Origin: JAEZDP01 sp044508265
GTDB taxonomy: Bacteria; Acidobacteriota; Vicinamibacteria; Vicinamibacterales; Vicinamibacteraceae
DNA length: 28,737 nucleotides
Reading direction: 5' to 3'
Assembly: GCA_044508265.1 (NCBI GenBank)
Contig: JBIQIB010000051.1
Coordinates: forward strand, 1 to 28,737
Positions 21,749 through 28,737 of this stretch are shown here, in pieces. The notes under the pieces were generated by a model. It had not been told where the DNA came from. It ran no database searches and was given only the letters and a program-made list of their open reading frames with translations. Positions within the stretch are counted from its first letter, which is position 1. Each line of letters starts with the position of its first letter. Position numbers and translations under genes: made by a program.

Positions 21749-24345
21749 TCCTCCGGTGCGGCGGTGGCCCCGGCCATCGCGCGCCGTGCCGGGTAGACGC
21801 CGGCCAGCAGGGTCGTGATGACCACGAGGACCGACATCTGGAGGAGCGACGTCCACGGCACGTGGAGGTGGATGGTCCAGCCGAAGCTCTGGAGGTTCAC
21901 GACGTAGATCAGGATCAACGCCAGCAGCAGGCCCACCGCAAGGCCCATCCCCTGGCTGAGCGCGCCCAGCATGGCGGCCTCGCCCACGATCATCGTGCGC
22001 AGCTGCCCGCGCGACGTGCCCAGCGCCCGGAGGATGCCGAGTTCCTGCCGCCGCTCGATGACGAGCGTCATCAGGGTGCCGACGATGCCGAGCAGCGCGA
22101 CAAGGATGGCGATCGCCTGAAGTGCGTAAGTGACGGCGAACGTGTTGTCGAAGATGCGCAGCACCTCGGCGCGCAGCGATCCGTTCGTGTGGATGAACAC
22201 GCCCTGCCTGCCGTCGAGACGCGCGAGCAACTCGTCGCGCACCGCGGCGGCATCGGCGCCTTCGCGCAGGTACACCGTGAGGCCCGTGGGCGGTTGCAGG
22301 CCGAAGTGCCGCGCGAGCGTCGCGTTGTCCATCATCACCACGCCGCGGTCACTCGAGTAGTCATAGTAGATGGCGGCGACACGGAACGGCCGCGGCCCGT
22401 CGCGCGTCTGCAGGTCCACGGATTCGCCGACCGTCACGCCGTAGCGGTTCGCGAACGGCTCGGAGACGACCACCGCATCGGCGCCAGTGGCCGACGCGAG
22501 CGCCGACGCGCCGTCGGATGGAGCCTTGAAGCGCAGGCTGCCGTGCCGCTGCTGCACCGTGAAGTCACCCGAGCCGAGCGAGATCCGGCTGTCGGCGTAC
22601 GGCACCGTGGCGTTGCGGAACGCATCCACGGCGATCACGTCCGGGTGGGCGCGCACGAGCGCCTCGACCTCCGGCGACACCGTGCTGGCTCTCGCGCCGC
22701 GCGACCGCGAGGCGGGGCCGACGAACAGGTCGGCCTGCAACGTCTGTCCCACCCAGTCGATGACGGTCTGCCGGAAACTGCCGACCATCACCGTGATGGC
22801 CACCATCATGGCCAGGCTCATCGACAACGCAGCGACGCTCACGGCGACCCGCGGGATGTGGCCGCCAAGGTTCGCGTGCGCGAGCCAGCCGCCGGGACCG
22901 AGCACCCGGAACCAGAGGCTCCGTCCTGTTCGCGCCGCGACCTGCAGCGCGAGAGGCATCAGGAGTGACGCGCCGAAGACGAGGGCGCATGCGGCGGCAT
23001 AGCCGCCAAGCGGGAGTCCGGCCACGGGGGGCGCCGACGCGAGGGCCGCGGCCAGCACCAGCAGCGCGAGGCCGACCCGCCATGACCAGCCGCCCGTCCG
23101 CAGGCGGGCCGTTGCGCGATCGGCGCCGCGCAGCACGGCGGTCGGCGGGACACCCGCTGCCTCGCGCGCGGGCAGCCATGCCGCCACGAGCGAGAGCGGC
23201 ACGCCGACGAGCACGGCGCGCACGACGTCACCCCACGCCAGATCGGGTGGCGCAGGCGCCGCCTGCACGTACAACGCGTTCACGGTACTCGTCGTCAGGG
23301 CGACGGTCGCGTCGGCGAGGAGCCGCGCCAGCGGCAGGCCGAGTGCCACGCCGAGAACGCCAAACAGCGCGGCCTCACCCAGGAACAGCGCATGCACCTG
23401 GCCTCGCGACACCCCGAGCGCGCGCAGCGTGCCGATCTCCTGACGGCGCGCGAGCACCGACACCGACACGGCGTTGAACACGAGGAACAGGCCGACGACG
23501 AGGGCGATCGAGGAGAGCGCCGTCAGGTTCAGGTGGAACGCCGCCAGCATCCGCTCCACCTGCGCGCCGCGCCGCTCCGGACGCTGAACGCTCAAGCCGG
23601 CCGGCAGCCGCGCACGGACGGCGGCTTCCGCTTCGGCGACGTCCACGCCGTCGTGCAGGCGCAGGTCGATGCGGTCGATGCTCCCGAAGCGATCGAAGGC
23701 CTGCTGCGCGCCGGCCAGGTCCATCAGGATGAAGTGCCCGTCCGCGAGCCTGGCCGGGCCTTCGGGCTCGAGCAGCCCCCGGATCGTGAAGGTCACGGTG
23801 CGGTCGTCGATCAGGCCATGGACGACGTCGCCCACCTCGAGGCCCCGCCTGCGGGCAAACGCACGCGTCGTGACGATCGCATCCGGCTCGACGAGCAACG
23901 CCAGGATGTCGGCGGCCGACCCTCGTTCGCCGCGTGGTTCCGGGCCCTCTCGTACGTCGTAGTCGCGCAGCGGGATGTCGCGCAGGATGTCCACGCCCAG
24001 CACGCGCATCAGCACCGTGCGGGGGGGCGACGAGCCGTCGGGCTCGCCGTCGATGACGAGCACGTCGCCGTCGACGACGGGGCTCGCCTGCCCGAACTCC
24101 CGCAGCCAGTCGAGTTCGGCGACGTAGCGCTCGTCCATGCCGAACGGGCTGCCGAGGATCTCGAGGCCTGTCCGCCCGGACGTCAGGTCCAGTGCCGTTT
24201 CGAAACCGCGGATCGAGCTCGCGTTCGTCAGCCGGATCGCGAGGACCACGGCAATGCCCGCGGCGACGCCGACCACGGTGATCGCGCTGCGCAGCAGCTC
24301 GCGCCGCAGGTGCCGCAGGATGACCTGCCGGAACAGGAGAATCAT
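21749..24345 (-). CDS. Large FtsX-type ABC permease of an att-like transporter (3' end lost in gap)
   Basis: At least 865 residues are visible. The N-terminus has one membrane helix (about 16-38), then a periplasmic MacB-like domain, a three-helix FtsX block with RRQEIGTLRALGVSRGQVHAL, a central set of helices, a second periplasmic domain and a second FtsX block with RRQELGILRALGTSRGQLRTM. The last visible residues are at the usual cytoplasmic end of the family (YPARRAMAGATAAPE), so little is missing. ATG 24345 overlaps the ATPase stop as ATGA, so the genes are translationally coupled. With the ATPase and the AttH-like protein it forms an attEFGH-like unit, with both permease halves in one chain. 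Confidence 0.9.
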
Positions 24346-25189
24346 GACGGCAGGGCCGCGTCCACGCCGTCCACGCCGTCCACGATGCGGCCGTCGCGGA
24401 GGTGGACGACGCGTCTGGCGCCCGCGGCGATCTCGGACGCGTGGGTGGCCATCACCACTGTCAGACCCAGGTCACTGTTGAGCGTCTGCAGGAGGTGGAG
24501 CACGGTCAGGCCGTTGGCCGAGTCGAGATTGCCGGTGGGCTCGTCGGCGATGAGGACGCGCGGCCGGTGGACGATCGCCCGGGCGATGGCGGCCCGCTGC
24601 ATCTCGCCGCCCGACACGTGGGCGGGATAGGCATCGAGGCGGGGCGTGATGCCCATGCGATCGGCCGCCTCGCGGGCCGCCGTTCGGGCGTCGCCCGGCG
24701 ACCGGCCGGCCAGGACGAGCGGCAGCGCGATGTTCTCGGCGAGCGTCAGTGTCGGCAGCAGGTTGAAGAACTGGAAGACGAACCCCACACGGTGCCGTCG
24801 TGTCAGGGTCAATGCCGCGTCGTCGAGGCGCGAGAGGTCGTCGCCGTCGAGGGCGACGCGTCCGGCGGTCGGGCGGTCCATCGCCCCGCACAGGTGCAGG
24901 AGCGTCGACTTGCCGCACCCGGATGGCCCCATCAACGCCACCATCTCGCCGGGGGCGACGTGCAGCGAGATGCCGGCGACCGCGTCCCGGTGCTGTCCGT
25001 CGTAGCGTTTGCGTACGCCNNNNNNNNNNNNNNNNNNNNNNNNNNNNNNNNNNNNNNNNNNNNNNNNNNNNNNNNNNNNNNNNNNNNNNNNNNNNNNNNN
25101 NNNNNNNNNNNNNNNNNNNGCGAGATGCCGGCGACCGCGTCCCGGTGCTGTCCGTCGTAGCGTTTGCGTACGCCCTCGAGCAGGAGCAT
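24342..25189 (-). CDS. ABC transporter ATP-binding protein, split by a spurious assembly gap
   Basis: The coding sequence starts at ATG 25189 and is interrupted by 100 N at 25020-25119. The 55 bp on each side of the gap are identical, so they are probably the same DNA. When merged, the frame continues without a break and gives a 230-residue ATPase: MLLLEGVRKRYDG, then Walker A GPSGCGKST, Q-loop FQFFNLLP, signature VSGGEMQRAAIARA, Walker B VLIADEPTGNLD and switch H in ATHAS. These are typical LolD/AttE-like motifs. It overlaps the permease start by 4 nt. The promoter must lie in the 303-bp divergent spacer shared with the sigma-54 activator gene. Confidence 0.9.
25020..25119. other. Spurious assembly gap flanked by an identical 55-bp sequence
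   Basis: There are exactly 100 N. Positions 24965-25019 and 25120-25174 are the same 55 bp without a mismatch. An overlap of 55 equals a common assembler k-mer length and suggests that two contigs overlapping by 55 bp were scaffolded with a default gap instead of being joined. Merging them restores an intact ATPase frame. Confidence 0.9.
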
Positions 25190-25492
25190 GCCCTTCAGGA
25201 TAGGGCCATCCGCGTGGTGCCGGTGTGCGGTGCCGGGCACCGGCACCCTGTGTTATCCTTGAGAGCTTGTGGCGCTGGCCAGAAAAGGGAGACTATCCTG
25301 CAAACTGCTGGAACACAATGGTTTAGGGATTCAGCAATGGATGAGCTAGTCTACCTGAGGAGTGACCTTAGTTCGTCGGCCGTGCGGTTTACGCGTGACA
25401 TACGTTACTTCTGCCGTCGCCCTTTAGTCGGCCTCTGCGTTGCAGAAGTGGCGCCTGCAGGCCGATTGTCAGCCGGGGACCACCAGTAATCC
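25190..25492. promoter_or_regulatory. Divergent, less GC-rich regulatory spacer
   Basis: This 303-bp spacer separates the att-like operon (minus) from the sigma-54 activator/EPS operon (plus). From 25261 to 25490 the G+C content falls to about 55%, well below the flanking genes. It contains no credible gene. Visible structure includes the sigma-54 promoter at 25429-25444, an inverted repeat ACTTCTGC...GCAGAAGT around that promoter, the 10-bp palindrome GCCTGCAGGC (25453-25462) and the imperfect inverted repeat TGCTGGAA (25306-25313) / TTCAGCA (25330-25336), which lies at a suitable distance to be an upstream activator site. Confidence 0.5.
25429..25444 (+). promoter_or_regulatory. Candidate sigma-54 (RpoN) -24/-12 promoter of the EPS operon
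   Basis: CGGCCT-CTGCG-TTGCA has GG at 25430-25431 and GC at 25442-25443, exactly the GG-N10-GC spacing, with a perfect TTGCA -12 block. Transcription would begin near 25455, about 38 nt before the activator ATG. The downstream gene encodes a sigma-54 activator, so autoregulation is plausible. Confidence 0.55.
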
Positions 25493-26569
25493 ATGAACAT
25501 GTTGAAGAACGCCGAGCCGGCTCAGCTCATCGGATCGAGCGCACAGATGCTCGAGCTCAAGCAGGAGATCGAGCGGATTGCCCGCACCGACGCCAAGGTG
25601 CTCATCACGGGCGAGAGCGGGGTCGGCAAGGAACTCGTCGCACGCGCCATCCACACCCACAGCCTGCGGGCCGACAAGCCCTTCATCGCGATGAACTGCG
25701 CGGGGCTGCCCGAGACGCTGCTCGAATCCGAGCTGTTCGGCCACGTCAAGGGCAGTTTCACCGGCGCGTACCGCGACAAGCCCGGCAAGCTGGAAGCGGC
25801 GCACGAGGGCACGATTTTCCTCGACGAAGTCGGCGAGATGACGCTGCGGATGCAGGGCCTGTTGCTCCGCTTCCTCGAGACCGGCGAACTGCAGAAGGTC
25901 GGTGCCGACCGTGGCGGGCGCATCGTCAACGTCCGCCTGGTGGCGGCGACCAACCGCAACCTGCAGGACCTCATCGCCCGGGAGCAGTTCCGCGAAGACC
26001 TCTACTACCGCCTGAACGTCATTCACTTCCAGGTGCCGCCGCTGCGGGAGCGCAAGGAGGACATCCCGCAGATGATCGAGCACTTCCTGCGGCGGTACGT
26101 CTCGTGGGGCGGACACGCCGTCAAGGGGTTCGAGCCGGACGCGTTCCGGATGATGGTCGACTACGCCTGGCCGGGCAACGTGCGCGAGCTCGAGAACGTG
26201 GTCGAGCGGCTGGTCGTCACGGGGCGGCACGAGCTGATTCGCGTGGACGACCTGCCGTTGGAGGTGAAGGCGCAGCGGGGCGTGGGCATCCGGCCGCGCC
26301 GCGAGCGCCGTCGCACCGTGGCCGACGACCTGTACCGGCGCATGATCGACAACAAGGAGTCGTTCTGGCAGGTCGTCTATCCGCTCTACATGGAGCGCGA
26401 GATCACCAAGCAGAACATGCGCGACCTCATTCGCAAGGGGCTCGAGGAATCGCGTGGCAACTACAAGATCGTCTGCCGGCTCTTCAACATGGAGCAGGCC
26501 GACTACAAGCGGTTCCTGAACTTCCTGCGGAAGCACGACTGCCAGCTGCCGTTCAAGGAGTTCCGGTGA
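25493..26569 (+). CDS. Sigma-54-dependent transcriptional activator without receiver domain
   Basis: This 358-residue enhancer-binding protein begins directly with the AAA+ domain (about 12-240). It has Walker A GESGVGKE (40-47), the sigma-54 contact loop GSFTGA (87-92, Ser in place of the usual Ala of GAFTGA), Walker B GTIFLDEV (106-113), sensor AATNRN, an arginine-finger region REDLYYRLN and the WPGNVRELENVV motif. The C-terminal 60 residues contain a Fis-like helix-turn-helix segment (about 305-345, with ESRGNYKIVCRLFNM). No receiver, GAF or PAS domain precedes it, so control must come from another protein or from expression level. It heads the EPS export operon; the next gene starts 20 nt after its stop. 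ATG 25493 is used; ATG 25499 is an alternative. Confidence 0.9.
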   Translation: MNMLKNAEPAQLIGSSAQMLELKQEIERIARTDAKVLITGESGVGKELVARAIHTHSLRADKPFIAMNCAGLPETLLESELFGHVKGSFTGAYRDKPGKLEAAHEGTIFLDEVGEMTLRMQGLLLRFLETGELQKVGADRGGRIVNVRLVAATNRNLQDLIAREQFREDLYYRLNVIHFQVPPLRERKEDIPQMIEHFLRRYVSWGGHAVKGFEPDAFRMMVDYAWPGNVRELENVVERLVVTGRHELIRVDDLPLEVKAQRGVGIRPRRERRRTVADDLYRRMIDNKESFWQVVYPLYMEREITKQNMRDLIRKGLEESRGNYKIVCRLFNMEQADYKRFLNFLRKHDCQLPFKEFR

Positions 26570-26589
26570 GCCGCTTCGAGGAGTCTGCA

Positions 26590-27273
26590 ATGCTCAGTGT
26601 CATCCGCTTCACCCTCGGCGTCGTCGTGGCCTCGGCCAGCATCGCCTGCGCGTCGTCGTCCTCCGCGCAGACCGCGCCGGCGCAGGCGCCGACGCAGCAG
26701 CCGCAGCCGGTGGCGACGCAGCCCCAGCCGGGCACCGCGCCCGCGCAGCCGGGTACGCCGGCGCAGGCGACCGAGGGCGTGCAGCCGCCACCTGGCTACG
26801 TCATCGGCCCCGACGACGTGCTCGGCATCGTCTTCTGGGAGCTCCCCAACCACGGCGGCGAGGTGATCGTGCGGCCGGACGGCATGATCACGCTGCCGCT
26901 GCTCAACGACATCCAGGCCTCGGGTCGCACCCCGGATCAGCTGCGCGAGGCCATCGTCGCGGCAAGCGCGCAGTTCGTCCGTGATCCCACGGTGTCTGTC
27001 GTCGTCAAGCAGATCAACAGCCGGCGGGTGTACGTCACCGGTCGTGTCCAGCGCCCCGGGACGTACTCGCTGACGACGCCCGTCACGGTGCTGCAGATGC
27101 TCGCGCTCGCCGGCGGCGTCACGGAGTTCGCCAAGAAGGACCGGATCGTGGTGATGCGCACGGAGAACGGGCGCACCACGAGCTACAAGTTCAACTACAA
27201 CGACGTCATCCAGGGGAAGAAGCTCGAACAGAACATCGAGCTCAAGCCGGGGGATACGGTCATCATTCCATGA
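26590..27273 (+). CDS. Polysaccharide export protein (Wza/OPX type, SLBB domain)
   Basis: This 227-residue envelope protein has an N-terminal export signal ending at C20 (ASIAC) with a weak lipobox, so it may be a lipoprotein or be cleaved after SSAQ. Residues 27-68 are a Pro/Gln/Thr-rich linker. The Poly_export domain (about 69-145) has GYVIGPDDVLGIVFWELP, IVRPDGMITLPLL and VRDPTVSVVVKQ. An SLBB domain (about 146-215) follows with VYVTGRVQRPGTYSL and LALAGGVTEFAKKDRI. It would form or gate the periplasmic/outer-membrane exit for exopolysaccharide. It is shorter than Wza and lacks the C-terminal membrane helix, as in OPX proteins that pair with a separate barrel. ATG 26590 has GAGGAG (26578-26583) at 6-nt spacing; the next gene overlaps its stop by ATGA. 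Confidence 0.92.
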   Translation: MLSVIRFTLGVVVASASIACASSSSAQTAPAQAPTQQPQPVATQPQPGTAPAQPGTPAQATEGVQPPPGYVIGPDDVLGIVFWELPNHGGEVIVRPDGMITLPLLNDIQASGRTPDQLREAIVAASAQFVRDPTVSVVVKQINSRRVYVTGRVQRPGTYSLTTPVTVLQMLALAGGVTEFAKKDRIVVMRTENGRTTSYKFNYNDVIQGKKLEQNIELKPGDTVIIP

Positions 27274-28667
27274 CGACCACGGTCGGGCGGCTCGGCCGTC
27301 CCTCGCACCGCGCGGCCCTCGGCGCCGTCGTCCTGGCGTGGCTGGTGGCCGTGCCCGCACCGGCTGCCGGACAGTCGAGTGAGCGCCCGTTTCGCGGCTT
27401 GTTCGGCCGGTTGCCTGGCTCGTCGGAGACGCGCCCGCAGAACCTCGATTTCACGGCGTCGTTGTATGGAGGGTATGACGACGACATCTTCGCGCGCGGG
27501 ACCGGCCCTCGCCAGCCTGGCACCCGGCTGGGCGGGACCTACGTCGGCGGGCAGGGCGCCCTCACCTACGAGCGGAGGTCGGAAGTCGCGCGCTTCGGGG
27601 CGTCTCTGGGATCCTCGTTCAGGTGGGTGACCGAGACCGAGGAGTTGGTGCCGACTCATCACGCGCTGCGCCTCAGCTACGGCCGGTCGCTCTCGCCGCG
27701 CACGTCGCTGGCCTTTACACAGCAGGCCGCGTACCGTCCGTACTTCTCTGTCGTCCCGTTCGCGGCGCCGTCGACCCTCGATCCGACGCTGCAGGACGAG
27801 GAGACCGATCCTGGTCTCGGGATGCCGGGCACCGATCCCGGCACCGGCGGCCCTGAAGACATCACTGTGGGCGCCAGGCGCCGCGGCATCCTGTACACGG
27901 GCAACGCCACGCTGCGCCGCGTGCTGACTCCGCGCTCGTCCCTCCAGTTCCTCGCCGGCTACAGCGTCGCCGACTTCGGGTCGTCGTTCGACGACGTGAA
28001 TACCCAGAGGTACCGCGGCGCCTTTCGCTACTCGTACAACCTGACGCGGTACGCCTCGCTCCGTCTCGGGTACGGATATCGGACGATGCGGAGCCGGGCT
28101 GGAAGCCGCAACGACAACCACGACATCGACGTGGGCGTGCAGTACGGACGCCCCTTCACGTTCGGCCGGGGCCGCACGACGTTCTCACTGACGACAGGCT
28201 CGGCGATGCTCGTCCGCGACCGCGTGAACGCAGAGGAGGGCAGCGGCGATCGCTTCCTCTTCAGGGCGCTGGGGACCGCGACGCTGCGGCACGACTTCGC
28301 CGGTCCGTGGCAGGCGCAGGCCGTGTACGTGCGATCCGTCTCGTTCCTCGACGGGCTGTCGGAGCCGTTCTCGGGCGACAGGGTCACCGCGTCGCTGGGC
28401 GGGTGGCTCGGCCGGCGAACGGACGTCCTGATGTCTGCCGGCTACCTCAACGGATCGGTGGGGCTATCACGGCGCAATTTCGATACGCTGCTGGGGAGCC
28501 TGCGCATCCGCACCGCGCTGACACCGCAGGTCGCCCTGTTCGCCCAGTACTTCTATTACCAGTACGACTTCGCGCCGTCGCTCGCCGATCAGCTCATCAT
28601 CGCGCCTGAGCTCGAACGGCAGGGAGTGCGGGCCGGGCTCACGTTCTGGTTGCCTCTTGCACGTTAG
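27270..28667 (+). CDS. Outer-membrane beta-barrel protein of the EPS operon
   Basis: This 465-residue protein has a signal peptide (about 1-35, ending AAGQ). The rest consists of alternating amphipathic strands typical of a large outer-membrane beta-barrel, for example FTASLYGGYDDDIFA, LRLSYGRSLSPRTSLAF, YRGAFRYSYNLTRYASLRLG and RIRTALTPQVALFAQYFYYQ, ending in strand-like FWLPLAR. Proteins of this kind follow the OPX gene in acidobacterial and exosortase-type EPS clusters and may serve as the outer-membrane pore. The function is inferred from context. The ATG overlaps the stop of the export gene by 4 nt, so the two are translationally coupled. Confidence 0.8.
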   Translation: MTTTVGRLGRPSHRAALGAVVLAWLVAVPAPAAGQSSERPFRGLFGRLPGSSETRPQNLDFTASLYGGYDDDIFARGTGPRQPGTRLGGTYVGGQGALTYERRSEVARFGASLGSSFRWVTETEELVPTHHALRLSYGRSLSPRTSLAFTQQAAYRPYFSVVPFAAPSTLDPTLQDEETDPGLGMPGTDPGTGGPEDITVGARRRGILYTGNATLRRVLTPRSSLQFLAGYSVADFGSSFDDVNTQRYRGAFRYSYNLTRYASLRLGYGYRTMRSRAGSRNDNHDIDVGVQYGRPFTFGRGRTTFSLTTGSAMLVRDRVNAEEGSGDRFLFRALGTATLRHDFAGPWQAQAVYVRSVSFLDGLSEPFSGDRVTASLGGWLGRRTDVLMSAGYLNGSVGLSRRNFDTLLGSLRIRTALTPQVALFAQYFYYQYDFAPSLADQLIIAPELERQGVRAGLTFWLPLAR

Positions 28668-28684
28668 GTTAAGGAGTCGTCCCC

Positions 28685-28737
28685 ATGCTGCCCACACAGC
28701 AAATCAATCCGGAGTGGCTGCTGGCCGTCGCTCGCCG
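28685..28737 (+). CDS. Start of the next EPS-operon gene (truncated by window end)
   Basis: An ATG at 28685 is preceded by AAGGAG (28671-28676) at 8-nt spacing, 17 nt after the barrel gene stop. The 17 complete codons read MLPTQQINPEWLLAVAR. From operon order a chain-length determinant (Wzz-like) protein is expected here, but the visible residues do not prove it. Confidence 0.55.
   Translation, partial: MLPTQQINPEWLLAVAR

Noticed and set aside
20635..24345. One giant permease-AttH fusion protein
   Set aside because: The open frame crosses a 100-N placeholder. Permease end and AttH start signatures are on either side, so these are two genes that share a frame by chance.
24965..25174. 55-bp direct duplication as target-site duplication of a mobile element
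   Set aside because: It flanks only Ns, is far longer than usual target duplications, and collapsing it restores an intact gene; an assembly overlap is simpler.

Overview
The window is about 28.7 kb of GC-rich DNA (roughly two thirds G+C). It carries one tRNA gene, 19 recognisable protein genes (three of them interrupted or truncated by N gaps, one cut by the window end), and an unusual family of short composite repeats. The three runs of exactly 100 N mark a scaffolded draft or metagenome-derived assembly. The gene set suggests an acidobacterium, perhaps of the Vicinamibacteria type: a DUF1080 glycan-associated protein, a Ser/Thr kinase with a TolB-like propeller, multi-domain FtsX permeases, a PEP-CTERM protein and EPS genes with a sigma-54 activator. 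This assignment is an inference from gene content, not from a phylogenetic marker.

Layout. Positions 95-229: tRNA-Phe(GAA) with a good sigma-70-type promoter. Positions 406-1095 (-): a PEP-CTERM sorted exported protein with a candidate sigma-54 promoter. Positions 1315-3384: a secreted DUF1080 protein and, convergent to it, an exported beta-propeller protein, separated by a strong hairpin. Positions 3485-5157 (-): a membrane-anchored MutS-like ATPase broken by a gap. Positions 5309-5965 (+): a secreted endostatin/C-type-lectin-like protein. Positions 6198-10571 (-): a three-gene ABC exporter operon (ATPase, FtsX permease, HlyD adaptor). Positions 10757-12571 (-): a secreted alpha/beta hydrolase. 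Positions 12717-13118 (+): a glycine-rich RRM protein. Positions 13209-14180 (-): an aldo/keto reductase. Positions 14351-17128 (-): the receptor-like kinase. Positions 17269-19747 (-): a FemAB-type PEP-CTERM-associated protein and a nucleotide-sugar dehydrogenase. Positions 19954-20538 (-): Aat. Positions 20635-25189 (-): an att-type ABC transporter with an AttH/CrtC-like protein. Positions 25493-28737 (+): the start of an exopolysaccharide export operon (sigma-54 activator, Wza-type export protein, outer-membrane barrel protein, start of a further gene).

The most striking feature is a repeat family found at six intergenic sites. The 13-mer GGGGTCAGGTCTC occurs 15 times without a mismatch, always as a group of two or three direct copies, usually with a 29-bp period. 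Exactly 27 bp after the start of the last copy there is an 11-bp imperfect palindrome related to GCAGAATCTGC. Three-copy elements are all 96 bp long. The GGGG end always abuts or enters a coding sequence and the palindrome points into the spacer. One element seems to supply the start codon and N-terminus of the MutS-like gene, and another supplies the last residues of the HlyD adaptor.

Functional links. The PEP-CTERM substrate, the FemAB-type protein, the sugar-nucleotide dehydrogenase and the EPS operon together imply that the genome has an exosortase/PEP-CTERM system coupled to exopolysaccharide export. GG-N10-GC sigma-54-type promoters can be seen both before the PEP-CTERM gene and before the sigma-54 activator gene, which would put substrate and EPS export under the same type of control. 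The gap at 25020-25119 looks artificial: its two flanks are an identical 55-bp sequence, and merging them restores a complete ABC ATPase gene.
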